Positions 26,694-36,105 are shown, counted from the first letter of the stretch. The stretch is 64,000 nt of DNA from Oscillatoria princeps RMCB-10 (GCA_019359235.1 JAHHHT010000009.1:241177-305176), one strand, 5' to 3'. Translations and numbers: made by a program. Notes: a model not told the origin generated them from the letters alone.

Positions 26694-27116
26694 ATGCTGT
26701 TTGCGTTTCTCTATTCACTGATTTTTGCTAGCCCTATTAGTGCTATTCCCAATTTCCCCGGACTGCGGGAGGCTGCGATTGTCGCCGATAACCCAGAACG
26801 GTGCCAGTCTAGTAAGGTGCTGGTGGAGTTCGTTGCTCGTGGGGAGGAGTGGGGCGATGTCTGGATTGATGGGAAGCCGGTGTTGCAGGTGCGCAATTTC
26901 AATCGCCGGCAAACAGTTACGCTTTCTCCCGGCGGGTATCGGGTGGTGATTACCGGCATCACCAGTTTCGATGTTTGGGCGTCGGGCTATCTGGATGTGG
27001 GCCAAACTAATGTGGTGAGGCTGGCGTTTTCTAAGAAGGGGGGAGTGCAGGTGAGCCCAAACCCCAATGTCTGGCTTCCAGATGAGCCAAACGATCCCGA
27101 TGTCTGGCGGAGGTAG
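26694..27116 (+). CDS. small secreted protein with a PEGA-like strand-rich domain
   Basis: A 140-residue protein with an N-terminal signal sequence (MLFAFLYSLIFASPISA). The body is strand-rich (VWIDGKPVLQVRNFNRRQTV, LSPGGYRVVITGI, SGYLDVGQTNVVRLAFS), resembling PEGA-type surface modules in which a short beta domain presents a turn of the (P/S)xGxYxV kind. The ATG at 26694 is chosen because it opens directly onto the signal peptide and has GGGGGA upstream; a longer frame from 26529 lacks both. Export is inferred. The function is unknown. Confidence 0.7.
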   Translation: MLFAFLYSLIFASPISAIPNFPGLREAAIVADNPERCQSSKVLVEFVARGEEWGDVWIDGKPVLQVRNFNRRQTVTLSPGGYRVVITGITSFDVWASGYLDVGQTNVVRLAFSKKGGVQVSPNPNVWLPDEPNDPDVWRR

Positions 27117-27290
27117 GGAGTGCACAGGCGAGGTGCACAGGCGAGGTGCACAGGCGAGACGCCTGTCGCACTTCCGAATCAAGGCGTAGGACAGGCGTCC
27201 CGCCTGTCCCTGGCGTATGACCGGCGTCCCGCCTGTCCCTCAGTGGTCTAAGGTGTGCGACAGGGCTATCTTAGTAGAAGCTTCTTTTTG
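27117..27290. repeat. cluster of ACAGGCG(A/T)...CGCCTGT palindromes
   Basis: A 13-bp motif GAGGTGCACAGGC-like is repeated in tandem about three times (27120-27160). It is followed by three palindromes of the form GACAGGCGTCCCGCCTGTC. The same palindrome occurs alone at 39877-39898 and 49357-49377. It fills the gap before the kinase gene. Confidence 0.6.
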
Positions 27291-27305
27291 TGCCCGGGTG
27301 ATACT

Positions 27306-28793
27306 ATGCTGGAATCAGGCTCTGTATTGCAGAATCGCTATCAACTCAAACAGAAACTGAGCGACAATCCGGTGCGCCAGACTTGGCTGGCTGAGGATTG
27401 GGAATCTGGGGAGCAAGTGGCGGTTAAGCTGCTGGCTTTTGGGGGTCAGATGCAGTGGGATGACTTAAAGTTGTTTGAGCGGGAGGCGCAGGTACTGAAG
27501 CTGCTTTCCCATCCCCAGATTCCCAAGTATCGCGATCATTTTACTGTTGATGAGGGGACTCTATCCTTTTGTTTGGTTCAGGAATATATCCCTGGCTCGT
27601 CGCTGAAGCAGTTGCTGGAGCGGGGGGATCAGTTTTCTGAGGAGGGAGCTCGCAAAATTGCTCAAGATGTGCTAGAAGTTCTGATATACTTGCACGGGCT
27701 GACGCCGCCGGTGCTGCACCGCGATATTAAGCCGAGCAATTTGATTGTGGGGGCGGATGATAAGGTTTATTTGGTGGATTTTGGGGCGGTGCAAAATCGG
27801 GCGTCTGCGGGTGTGAGTTTTACGGTGGTGGGCACTTACGGGTATGCGCCGGTGGAGCAGTATGGCGGGATGGCGGTGCCGGCTTCGGATTTGTACGCGC
27901 TGGGTGCGACGCTGATTCATTTGCTCACCGGCACGCCTCCTTTTGATTTGCCTCAGCGGGATTTGCGCATTCAATTTCGCGAGCGGGTTCGCTCTGATGT
28001 GAGTGTCTATTTTGTGCGCTGGATTGAGCGCCTGAGTCAACCGGCTCTCGAGCGGCGTTTCAGTTCGGCGGTGGAAGCGCGAGATGCGATCGCGGGGCGG
28101 CTCAGTGTTGAGCCGGCAATTGCAGATATTGCTGCGCCCGCCGGCACGCGGGTGACTGTCAGCAAGTCGCCGGAACGGCTGGAAATTCAAATTCCGGCTC
28201 GCGTGGAAGTTGAGGCGATTGAGCCGGTGAAAAACGCTCTGAATCGCGGCAAAGAGCGCCTGAAAGGGGGCTTAAATGCTTTGGGGGGCAAGTTGAGGGG
28301 TTCTTCGGAAGCGCTGGCGAAACGGACGGTTTTGTGGCGTGCTGGAGCTTTGGCTGGGGCGCTGGTGTTGCTGGGTGCCGGTTTGCCGGCAATTGTTTAT
28401 GGGGTTCGCGTTTTGATGCTTTTGGTGGAGGCTGGTTTTTTGGTGGCGCTTTGCCTGTTGGTGGGGAACTGGCTGGCTCGCCGGCGCAGTTATTTTGAGC
28501 GCACTTATGTTTATTTTGACCGGGAAAGTTTTGCGATCGAGTGGCAGCAGGTTTGGCTGTTAAACTATCGCCGGCAGAAGGGGGTTACGGATGAGATTCA
28601 GGATCTGTCTGTGGCTCCTTATTACGATATCACAAATCTCAGGAATTTACCGCCGCAGTTGGGTGTGGTGATTGGCACGGGTAATTTTGAAAGGGGTTTG
28701 GAGAAATTCGCTTTTGGAGAGGAGTTGAGTGAGGCTGAGCTGGTTTGGCTGGCGAATGAAATTCGCGATTGGTTGGGGAGCCGGTTGCGGTAG
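27306..28793 (+). CDS. Ser/Thr protein kinase with C-terminal membrane segments
   Basis: A 495-residue Hanks-type kinase. The ATP lysine is in VAVKLL (residue 41), the catalytic loop HRDIKPSN at 138-145 and DFG at 158-160, followed by VGTYGYAPVEQY in the activation segment. The glycine-rich loop is unusual: KLSDNPVRQTWLAE lacks the GxGxxG pattern. After the kinase domain comes a linker, two membrane helices (about 350-395) and a C-terminal domain (about 405-490) of unknown role, ending in ELVWLANEIRDWLGSRL. The ATG at 27306 is preferred to a longer frame from 27255 because the conserved YQL strand follows it at the usual distance. The substrate is unknown. Confidence 0.9.
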   Translation: MLESGSVLQNRYQLKQKLSDNPVRQTWLAEDWESGEQVAVKLLAFGGQMQWDDLKLFEREAQVLKLLSHPQIPKYRDHFTVDEGTLSFCLVQEYIPGSSLKQLLERGDQFSEEGARKIAQDVLEVLIYLHGLTPPVLHRDIKPSNLIVGADDKVYLVDFGAVQNRASAGVSFTVVGTYGYAPVEQYGGMAVPASDLYALGATLIHLLTGTPPFDLPQRDLRIQFRERVRSDVSVYFVRWIERLSQPALERRFSSAVEARDAIAGRLSVEPAIADIAAPAGTRVTVSKSPERLEIQIPARVEVEAIEPVKNALNRGKERLKGGLNALGGKLRGSSEALAKRTVLWRAGALAGALVLLGAGLPAIVYGVRVLMLLVEAGFLVALCLLVGNWLARRRSYFERTYVYFDRESFAIEWQQVWLLNYRRQKGVTDEIQDLSVAPYYDITNLRNLPPQLGVVIGTGNFERGLEKFAFGEELSEAELVWLANEIRDWLGSRLR

Positions 28794-29083
28794 GGCGATG
28801 GGGGTGTTGAGATGCCGGTGAACCCCACCCCGAACCCCCTCCCCGAAGCGCGGGGAGGGGACTATAAGTAGGGTGGGTAAGCGTTGCGTAACCGGCACCA
28901 CAAGTTGCGAAACCACCGGCACGATATGAGCGGGGGTTGCCAAGTTGCAGGATAACCGCAAACCCAACCGCCTCGCGGGGAAAATCCGGCACGCCCTACC
29001 ACCCGATGTCCTGCTCCTTTAGGGGGAGCGAGTGGGGGGCTGAAAAAAAAGGGCGGTGGGGGCGATCGGATGATTCCAGTTTG
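28794..29083. other. intergenic region with a G/C hairpin
   Basis: Holds a CCCCTCCCC...GCGGGGAGGGG hairpin at about 28833-28860, also seen at 25932-25957 and 29937-29962. Nothing else is recognisable up to the vapB operator-like repeats. Confidence 0.5.
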
Positions 29084-29121
29084 TGATATCATTTTAGCAG
29101 AATGATATCAATGTTAGCAGA
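29084..29121 (+). promoter_or_regulatory. probable autoregulatory operator of the vapBC-type pair
   Basis: Two 19-bp direct repeats, TGATATCATTTTAGCAGAA (29084-29102) and TGATATCAATGTTAGCAGA (29103-29121), abut each other. The second ends on the A of the antitoxin ATG. Each contains the perfect octamer palindrome TGATATCA. Ribbon-helix-helix antitoxins typically bind paired short palindromes over their own promoter, so this is a strong candidate operator. Confidence 0.7.
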
Positions 29122-29348
29122 TGATCCGCACTGTAATTAGCCTTGACCCGGAAGACAAACGCTGGCTGGAGCATAAGGCGAGAGACACTAAGACACCTAT
29201 GACGGCTCTTATCCGCCAAGCGATTCGGCGCATGCGCCAAGAAGATGAGGCGAACTCGCCCTCTCTTGATACGCTCCTAGACCGCACTAAGGGAATGTGG
29301 ACAAAAGGGGATGGTTTGGCTTACCAGCAAGCTGTGCGTTCGGAGTAG
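29121..29348 (+). CDS. ribbon-helix-helix antitoxin
   Basis: A 75-residue protein with an N-terminal ribbon-helix-helix (IRTVISLDPEDKRWLEHKA, then TKTPMTALIRQAIRRMRQ), the fold of CopG/Arc-type antitoxins. The acidic, flexible C-terminal half would wrap the toxin. The stop codon is 2 bp before the toxin's ATG at 29351, the usual antitoxin-toxin order. It should neutralise the PIN toxin and repress its own promoter. Confidence 0.88.
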   Translation: MIRTVISLDPEDKRWLEHKARDTKTPMTALIRQAIRRMRQEDEANSPSLDTLLDRTKGMWTKGDGLAYQQAVRSE

Positions 29349-29350
29349 GA

Positions 29351-29719
29351 ATGAGACTGTTGCTAGATTCGGTTATCCTGATTGACCATTTCAAGAATAT
29401 CCCGGCGGCTACTTCCTATCTCAGGGAAAACCAGGGTGAAATTGCTATTTCTGCGATTGCTAGGGCTGAGGTTCTTGCCGGCTTCTCTCCGCCAGAGGCG
29501 CTTTTGGCGGAACAACTTTTGGATCGCTTTTACACTTTGCCGGTAGATGCGCAAGTGGCTGATTTGGCTGCGGCTTTGCGGCGAGAACACGGATGGAGGC
29601 TTTCTGATTCGATTCAAGCCGCTCTCGCTCAGATTCACGGGCTGATTTTTGTGACGCGCAACAGTCGGGATTTCCCGCCAGAGCGCTATGAGTTCGTGAT
29701 GATTCCCTACAGGGTGTGA
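29351..29719 (+). CDS. PIN-domain toxin (VapC-like)
   Basis: A 122-residue PIN ribonuclease. Acidic active-site residues are visible: Asp in LLLDSVILIDHF near the N-terminus, Glu in AIARAEVLAGF and Asp in WRLSDSIQAALA, followed by TRNSRDFP. VapC toxins cleave tRNA or rRNA when freed from the antitoxin. The ATG at 29351 has GGAGTAGGA directly upstream, inside the end of the antitoxin gene, indicating coupled translation. The pair looks intact. Confidence 0.9.
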   Translation: MRLLLDSVILIDHFKNIPAATSYLRENQGEIAISAIARAEVLAGFSPPEALLAEQLLDRFYTLPVDAQVADLAAALRREHGWRLSDSIQAALAQIHGLIFVTRNSRDFPPERYEFVMIPYRV

Positions 29720-30652
29720 GCTGTCGCTGCGAAAAGCTCGCAAAAAATCCAACGCCTAACTCCCTCTCCGATCGCGGGGAGGGCGTCTGGTTGAGTGACG
29801 ATATAAGGTGTTGTGCCGGCGGACTCACCCGATACAGAATGCCGGTGGCTGTTGGGACTTGCTCACCGGCAATCTCTGGTACAAAACGCCGGCTATCAAT
29901 AAACCCGCCCCCACCAGAGCCATCTCTTTCTCCCCCTCCCCGCACGCGGGGAGGGGGTTGGGGGGTGGGGTTCATCCCTGGAATATCCTACGCCGAAATA
30001 TGTGGGCCAAAACGCCGGCTATCAATAAACCCGCCCCACCCTCGCCAGAAACCTCCGCCTCAGAGCCATAAAAAAAAGGGTGCTCGTCTTGTCACCGGCC
30101 TCTTGACAGCACCTGGAAAATGTGGTAATGTACAACCTACCGTCGGAGGAGACAAAGAGCCAGCGCCCCAATGGGGGGAGGAGCCGGTGAAGGCGTTCGA
30201 GCTCCGAGATCCACCGTTCGAGTAGAGACGGGACATGTCGCGTCTGTACAAGTCGAGCAAGGGAGCTCGCATCGTTCGAGCTCCCTTGCTCGCATCGTTC
30301 GAGCTCCCTTGCTCGCATCGTTCGAGCTCCCTTGCTCGCATCGTTCGAGCTCCGAACTCCATTGTTCGAGCTCCGAAATCCATCAGTCGAGCTCCGAGTT
30401 CCAGGGCTAAAGCATGTAGAGACGCGATATGTCGCGCCTCTACAAGTCCAGCTCCCAACTCGCAACCAGAAGTTCTTTGCAAGGAAGGCGGGAGGGGAAG
30501 GCAGAATTTCTCTGTTTGTCGAGACACCTTTCAAGGTAGCGGCGATCGCCTCATCTCCCCCACCAGCGCCATCGCCTCTCTCTCGGGGGGGGAGTGCGAT
30601 CGCCCTCCCCTTAGATACATCTAACTTGCACTCAAACGCTCTCAGCCGGTTT
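29720..30652. other. repeat-rich region without genes
   Basis: Holds two copies of AACGCCGGCTATCAATAAAC (about 29886 and 30011), a CCCCTCCCC/GGGGAGGGG hairpin (29937-29962), and a 23-bp tandem array (30271-30362) flanked by two GTAGAGACG...CGTC(T/C)...TAC palindromes (30222-30249 and 30416-30443). Open frames here arise from the repeats, which stay open in several frames. Confidence 0.6.
30271..30362. repeat. 23-bp x 4 tandem array
   Basis: Units begin at 30271, 30294, 30317 and 30340, with core TTCGAGCTCCCTTGCTCG. The first three are followed by full units; the fourth diverges into TTCGAGCTCCGAACTCC. Degenerate TTCGAGCTCCGA units continue to about 30406 and precede the array at about 30197. 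The period is not a multiple of three, so coding use is unlikely. Confidence 0.85.
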
Positions 30653-31099
30653 CTAAACCCGGCTCAGCGGCAAACGCACGCGGTTTTTTCGCAAAATCCG
30701 GGTGATTTGGGTGGCGCTGAGTTCAATGCCAGTTTCCTTCGCCATGTGAGCCGCTAAGCGCTGACTCGTCCACGGTTCAAAGTCATAGCCCAGTTTTCGG
30801 GGGTCTTTTCTAACCGTTTCCAGCAATATTTTGATATACTCATCGTTCGCCTTCCGATAGTTCCCCAGCTCCCGCTTGTCTCGCAGGCTGTCCAGATTGT
30901 CTGGATCTCCATGCACGCACCAGTAGGCGACGGTTCGGTAAGAGCACCCAATAAATTCGGCAATCTCTTCGTAGGTCTTGCCGTCATTCTGCAAGAGCAG
31001 AATCAAAGCGTGCTCCCTCAAACGAGGGCAGTCGCTTTGTCGCAGCGCTTTTTGCAGTCGCTTCACTTGCATCGCATTCAGAAAATTTTTGACCGGCAT
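30653..31099 (-). pseudogene. IS630-type transposase, N-terminal part only
   Basis: 148 codons with the winged-helix HTH of IS630/Tc1-like transposases (LQNDGKTYEEIAEFIGCSYR, TVAYWCVHGDPDNLDSLRDK) and the second helical domain (DFEPWTSQRLAAHMAKETG). The frame stops where the DDE catalytic domain should begin, and no DDE-domain coding follows in any frame. Either the catalytic half has been lost, or this is an N-terminal fragment kept as a DNA-binding protein. No terminal inverted repeats were identified. Confidence 0.75.
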
Positions 31100-31396
31100 A
31101 AGGATGTTTTGCGGACTTTATCTATCTTTATTTTATTACATTTAGGTGTAATTTGACTGCAGTCGCGCCGCGCGGCCAGACTCAGCCGCATCTCGTCAGC
31201 TCTCGCACCAGTCCCCAAAAACCTCTCTCTCCTTTGATCGTGACGCTCCGGAAACTCCCGAAGCTCCCGAAAATCACCGCCTCGGCGGCTTTTGTCTTTG
31301 CCTGATTCCGCAATCGCACCTTAAGGTAAACAATAGAAAAACGGCCAGCCGCCCAGTTGGGGATGGCTCATCCAAAATCTAAAATCGAAAATTGCC

Positions 31397-32527
31397 ATGT
31401 CAATGGTCAGTCTACCTGGACTCAGAGCCATAATCGACAGCATGAGTCGCGAGCGCAACTTGCCCCAGTCGGTCGTCCAAGACGCTCTGCGAGAAGCGCT
31501 CCTCAAAGGATATGAACGCTACCGTCGCTTGCATTGTCTGAACGAGCCCCATTTTAAAGAAGACTGCTTCCACAACTTTCAAGTCGAGCTCAACCTGGAA
31601 GCGGAAGGCTTTCGCGTTCTGGCCACCAAGACTGTAGTGGAAAAAGTCGCCAATCCGGACAGTGAGGTTGCGCTCAAAGGGGTGCCGGTGCACTTAGGCC
31701 CAGCTCAGCTGGGTGACAGCGTTGTCGTGGACGTGACGCCGGATCAAGGGGAATTCGGTCGCCTAGCCGCCTTGCAAACCAAACAGGTGCTGACCCAAAA
31801 ACTGCAAGAGGAGCAGTGCCGGCTGATCAAGGAGCAGTTCCAAGAACTCAGAGGGACAGTGCTGCCGGCGCGAGTGGTTCGCCTCGATCGCAAAGGCATC
31901 GTCATGGGAATCAGCAGCGGTTTGGGCAAACCAGAGGTAGAAGCCGAACTGCCCAACCACGAAAAGTTGCAGCAAGACAACTATCAAGTGGATGCTGTAT
32001 TTAAAGTTTACCTCAAAAAAGTTTATGAAACCCCCCGCTCTGGGCCACAGCTGCGAGTTTCCAGAGCCACCACCGGCCTAGTCGCCGGCATCCTGACGGG
32101 CGCTGTCCCCGAAATTCAGCAGGAGATTGTCCAGATAGTCAGCGTGGCGCGGGACTCCGTTCCGTCCTCCGCCACAGTCGCCCCCCGATCCAAAATTGCA
32201 GTGGACACCCAACAGCCCGATCTAGACCCGATCGCCGCCTGTATGGGAGAGCGAGGAGAGCGACTGCAAGCAGCAGTCAGTGAATTGCGGGGAGAAAAGA
32301 TTGAGCTCGTCCGCTGGTCTGATGACCCAGCCACATTCATTGCCCGCGCCCTCGCCCCAGCCAAAGTCAAAGAAGTGAGAATCCTCGATCCAGAGGAGTG
32401 TCTCGCCGAGGCGATCGTCCCCGCCGACCAGCTGCCTTTAGCTCTTGGCCCCGAGAAGCAAAACGTCAAACTTGCCGCCCGTTTGACCGGCTGGACAATT
32501 GAAGTCACAGCAGCGGTTGACAGCTAG
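31397..32527 (+). CDS. nusA: NusA transcription factor (possibly a divergent second copy)
   Basis: A 376-residue NusA: N-terminal RNA-polymerase-binding domain (about 1-130, MSMVSLPGLRAIIDSMSRER), S1 domain (about 140-205) and two KH domains. KH1 has GERG at 284-287. In KH2 the usual GKEGQN is GPEKQN (351-356), so the last Gly of the GxxG RNA-binding loop is Lys354. NusA pauses and terminates or antiterminates transcription. In most cyanobacteria nusA lies in rimP-nusA-ylxR-infB. None of those neighbours is here; an amylase follows and an IS remnant precedes. Context and KH2 change suggest a paralogue or a relocated, diverging gene. Confidence 0.85.
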   Translation: MSMVSLPGLRAIIDSMSRERNLPQSVVQDALREALLKGYERYRRLHCLNEPHFKEDCFHNFQVELNLEAEGFRVLATKTVVEKVANPDSEVALKGVPVHLGPAQLGDSVVVDVTPDQGEFGRLAALQTKQVLTQKLQEEQCRLIKEQFQELRGTVLPARVVRLDRKGIVMGISSGLGKPEVEAELPNHEKLQQDNYQVDAVFKVYLKKVYETPRSGPQLRVSRATTGLVAGILTGAVPEIQQEIVQIVSVARDSVPSSATVAPRSKIAVDTQQPDLDPIAACMGERGERLQAAVSELRGEKIELVRWSDDPATFIARALAPAKVKEVRILDPEECLAEAIVPADQLPLALGPEKQNVKLAARLTGWTIEVTAAVDS

Positions 32528-32676
32528 GAGCTTGTAGGGTGTCACAGCCTAGCGAGTAGGGTGCGTCTCCCCGCGCCCTACTGCCAGCAAATCTGCCGGC
32601 ATTGTGGATAATAGAAGCATATTCAGTGCTGACTTTGACGCACTTGTCAATCTCTGTCCACAAGGAAGCTTATTTT

Positions 32677-34563
32677 ATGGTACAAACCCCTCCATCTCGT
32701 GCTGAAATTGAGGCCAAAGCAGCTTCTGCCGCTGCTGGATTTCACACAGAAGAGGCCAAACCCGTCCAGGAAGCGGAGTTTGAGTTTCTCTTCACCAGAG
32801 CGATTGAGTTTCGCCAGGAAACAATTTACTTCATCATAATAGATCGCTTTAACGATGGCGACTCTAGCAATAATCAAGGTCCCAAGCCCGAACTTTACGA
32901 TGCAACTCGAACAAAGTGGGGCAAATACTGGGGAGGTGACTTGCAGGGAATTATTGACAAACTCGACTACCTAAAGGGGATGGGAGTCACAGCTATCTGG
33001 ATCTCCCCCATCTTTGAGCAGGTGGAAGAGCTACAGTTTGAAAGTGCCGCCATGCACGGCTACTGGACGAAAGATTTTAAGCGAATTAATCCTCGCTTTG
33101 TGGCTAAGGATGAGAAAACCTCCCTGTTCACCTGTGCCGTTTTCGACCGATTGATTGCTGAGACGCACGCTCGGGGGATGAAGCTGATTCTAGATATTGT
33201 CTGCAATCACAGCAGCCCCGATGTCAGCGGTCATAAAGGAGAACTCTACGATGATGGAGTTTTAATTGCTGACTTTTATAACGATGCCAACAACTGGTAT
33301 CACCACCACGGCGAAGTCACAGACTGGCAAGACCAGTGGCAGCTGGAAAACCGCGAAATGGCCGGCTTGGCGGATTTCAATGAAAACAATCCTGACTTTC
33401 GCCACTACATCAAAACCGCAATCAAGCTATGGCTTGACCGGGGAGTCGATGCTTTGCGAGTCGATACAGTCAAGCACATGCCCCTCTGGTTTTGGCAAGA
33501 ATTTAATGCCGACCTGCAAACCCACAAACCTTCTGTCTTTATGTTTGGCGAGTGGGGGTTCAGCAAACCTCAAGAGCGCCGGTCGGTTGAGTTTGCCAAT
33601 CAATCAGGCATGTCGATTCTGGATTTCGGCTTGTGCGATGCGATCCGGGCGGTGTTTTGTAAAGGGGCGGGATTTCACGCTCTCCAGGAAATTTTGGATC
33701 TGGACTATCTCTACGATACGGCAACTGAACTGATTACCTTCATTGACAATCACGACATGCCGCGTTTTCAGAGTTTGAATCCCGACCCGCAAATGTTGCG
33801 GCTGGCTGTTAACCTGACGGCGACGTGTCGTGGCATTCCCTGCATTTATTACGGAACTGAGCAGTATCTCCACAACGACACGAATGGGGGGAAAGATCCT
33901 TACAACCGCCCGATGATGGAGAAGTGGGAGACGAACACGGAGATTTATAAGGATTTGCAGCTGTTCTCCAAGTTGCGCCGGCTCAACCCAGCGGTGTCTC
34001 TGGGGAGTCAGCTGCAAAAATATCTCACTTCCGATGTCTACTGCTACCTGCGGCGCTACCGGGATTCCCGCTGTTTGGTGGCGGTGAATAAAGGCGAGCC
34101 GGTGACGGTAGATTTGCAGTCCACCGATTTGGAGGATGGCGAGTATATCTGCATGCTGACAAAGCGCCGGTTTGAAGTAAAAGATGGCAAGTTACTCGGG
34201 CTGCACCTGGGGGCGAAGGAAATGATTGTCCTCAGTTACATTGGAGAGCGTGTGAAGGGAAAAACCATCGCGCGGGTTCAGCTGAATGGGATGGCCACCA
34301 AGCTGGGTGAAACCATTGTGGTGACGGGAGACTGTCCGGAGCTGGGGAATTGGGATATTAGCAAAGCTTACGCGCTGGAATATATCAATTCTAACACTTG
34401 GTTTGGGGAGATTCCCTTCACTGAAAGTGCGGGGAAGGCGATCGCCTTTAAGTATGCGATGTGGCGGGATCGCCAAGACCCGCTGCGCGAAAATCTGGTC
34501 TGCCGGCGCTGGATTTTGGCGAAGGAAGGCACTGTGAAGTGGCGGGACACTTGGGCGGGGTGA
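32677..34563 (+). CDS. GH13 alpha-amylase-family enzyme with C-terminal CBM20
   Basis: A 628-residue glycoside hydrolase acting on alpha-glucans such as glycogen. GH13 regions are intact: Asp173 in DIVCNH, nucleophile Asp263 in LRVDTVKH, acid/base Glu292 in MFGEWG and Asp360 in FIDNHD. An extended loop (about 200-235, DQWQLENREMAGLADFNENN) resembles the cyclodextrin glucanotransferase-like subgroup. The last about 100 residues form a starch-binding CBM20 (VVTGDCPELGNWD). There is no signal peptide, so it is probably cytoplasmic. The ATG at 32677 with AAGGAA upstream is preferred to a longer frame from 32602. It lies 149 bp after nusA with no obvious functional link. Confidence 0.92.
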   Translation: MVQTPPSRAEIEAKAASAAAGFHTEEAKPVQEAEFEFLFTRAIEFRQETIYFIIIDRFNDGDSSNNQGPKPELYDATRTKWGKYWGGDLQGIIDKLDYLKGMGVTAIWISPIFEQVEELQFESAAMHGYWTKDFKRINPRFVAKDEKTSLFTCAVFDRLIAETHARGMKLILDIVCNHSSPDVSGHKGELYDDGVLIADFYNDANNWYHHHGEVTDWQDQWQLENREMAGLADFNENNPDFRHYIKTAIKLWLDRGVDALRVDTVKHMPLWFWQEFNADLQTHKPSVFMFGEWGFSKPQERRSVEFANQSGMSILDFGLCDAIRAVFCKGAGFHALQEILDLDYLYDTATELITFIDNHDMPRFQSLNPDPQMLRLAVNLTATCRGIPCIYYGTEQYLHNDTNGGKDPYNRPMMEKWETNTEIYKDLQLFSKLRRLNPAVSLGSQLQKYLTSDVYCYLRRYRDSRCLVAVNKGEPVTVDLQSTDLEDGEYICMLTKRRFEVKDGKLLGLHLGAKEMIVLSYIGERVKGKTIARVQLNGMATKLGETIVVTGDCPELGNWDISKAYALEYINSNTWFGEIPFTESAGKAIAFKYAMWRDRQDPLRENLVCRRWILAKEGTVKWRDTWAG

Positions 34564-34841
34564 TAGAGGCACCTGTAAGGGCGCGGCATTGCCGCGCTCA
34601 CCGGCAGCCGGCAGCTGAGCGAGACTGCGATCGCTGAGTTAAAATCAAGGGAATATGCTTTAATACAGTGTGGTAGCGTAAGTTGCCACAGAACAACAGC
34701 GGGTCAGGCAAAAAATTTAGGGGAGTGCGTCAGAAATAGCGAGCGAATAAACCGCTGCCCAAGGCGGCTTCAAATTGCCCCCGGCTATTTACCACTATCG
34801 CCAAAATTATGGGAGAATCAATCTAAAAATCCTAGATAGCC

Positions 34842-36035
34842 ATGCCGACAGATCCTTACGCTTGGATAGAACAATCTCTGGCGACAATTCACCGCGCCAA
34901 CTGGTATCGATCGCCGCAAACGGTCGAGGGACGCCCCGGGCCGGTGGTGCGGCTCGACGGGCGCGATCTGATCAATTTTGCCAGCAATGACTATCTCGGA
35001 CTTGCCGGCGATGAGCGCTTGATTCAAGCTGCAGTTAACGCCACCCAGGAATTCGGCACCGGCAGCACCGGCTCAAGATTGCTCAGCGGTCACCGGCACC
35101 CCCACCGGCAGCTTGAACTGGCGATCGCCCAGCTGAAACAAACCGAAGACGCCCTAGTTTTCAGTTCCGGCTATCTGGCTAATTTGGGCGCAGTCGCCGC
35201 CTTAGCAGGAAAGCGCGATTTAATTGTTTCTGACCAGTACAATCATTCAAGTCTCAAAAATGGAGCCATTCTCAGTGGCGCGGCAATTGTGGAGTACCGC
35301 CACTGTGACATTGAAGATTTAAAAACCCAGCTCGAAAAGCACCGGCAGCACCACCGCCGCTGCCTGATTCTCACCGATACCGTTTTTAGCATGGATGGCG
35401 ATATTTGTCAACTTCCGGCGCTGCTAGATTTGGCAGAGGAGTTCAACTGCATGCTGCTGGTGGATGAAGCGCACGCCACCGGCGTATTTGGCGCAACCGG
35501 CGCGGGGTGTGTGGAGCATTTCAGCTGCGCGGGGCGCGAGCTGATTCAAATGGGCACCCTCAGTAAAGCCTTGGGCAGTTTGGGCGGGTACATTGCGGGG
35601 AAGGCGTCTGTGATAGACTTCCTGCGGAATCGAGCCCCCAGTTGGGTGTACACCACCGGCTTGTCGCCGGCGGACACAGCAGCCGCGCTGGCGGCGCTCA
35701 GCATTGTGAGGGTTGAACCCCAGCGGCGGGCTAAACTTTGGCAAAATGTGGCTTACTTGAAACAGCTGCTGCGGTCAAGCGGAATTATTCCTGTTTCTCA
35801 GGAGTCCCCGATTTTGTGTTTGCCGGTACTCGATGCCGGTGCGGCGATCGCTGCAGCCAAACAGCTGAAAGCGTCTGGCATCTTTGCTGCAGCGGTTCGC
35901 CCCCCCACAGTGCCGGTGAGCCGGATTCGCATCACGGTGATGGCCACCCACGAGCCGGCGCACATTCAGCAATTAGTGGAAGCATTAAGCGCTATCAACT
36001 GCAGCGATATCAATGACTTGAAACGTGTAAAATAA
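34842..36035 (+). CDS. bioF: 8-amino-7-oxononanoate synthase
   Basis: A 397-residue PLP enzyme of the alpha-oxoamine synthase family, joining pimeloyl thioester and alanine in biotin synthesis. Key motifs are [33 protein letters not shown] with the PLP-binding Asp and His, and [15 protein letters not shown] with the Schiff-base Lys242. Length is normal. No other biotin gene is adjacent, which is usual in cyanobacteria. A hairpin follows the stop immediately. Confidence 0.92.
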   Translation: MPTDPYAWIEQSLATIHRANWYRSPQTVEGRPGPVVRLDGRDLINFASNDYLGLAGDERLIQAAVNATQEFGTGSTGSRLLSGHRHPHRQLELAIAQLKQTEDALVFSSGYLANLGAVAALAGKRDLIVSDQYNHSSLKNGAILSGAAIVEYRHCDIEDLKTQLEKHRQHHRRCLILTDTVFSMDGDICQLPALLDLAEEFNCMLLVDEAHATGVFGATGAGCVEHFSCAGRELIQMGTLSKALGSLGGYIAGKASVIDFLRNRAPSWVYTTGLSPADTAAALAALSIVRVEPQRRAKLWQNVAYLKQLLRSSGIIPVSQESPILCLPVLDAGAAIAAAKQLKASGIFAAAVRPPTVPVSRIRITVMATHEPAHIQQLVEALSAINCSDINDLKRVK

Positions 36036-36037
36036 AA

Positions 36038-36064
36038 AGTGAAGAGAGAAATCCTCTCTTCACT
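36038..36064. terminator. hairpin after bioF
   Basis: A perfect 11-bp stem, AGTGAAGAGAG/CTCTCTTCACT, around a 5-nt loop, starting 3 bases past the bioF stop. It also lies just beyond the 3' end of the convergent gene at 36106-36510, so it could serve both directions. Confidence 0.7.
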
Positions 36065-36105
36065 CTTAACTTATCAGGTTTAACTATTCAGGTTGAAGCT
36101 ATACA

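Noticed and set aside
30060..30534. Minus-strand frames rich in ELE/ARTMRA repeats
   Set aside because: They arise from the 23-bp tandem repeat, which is open in several frames and not a multiple of three.
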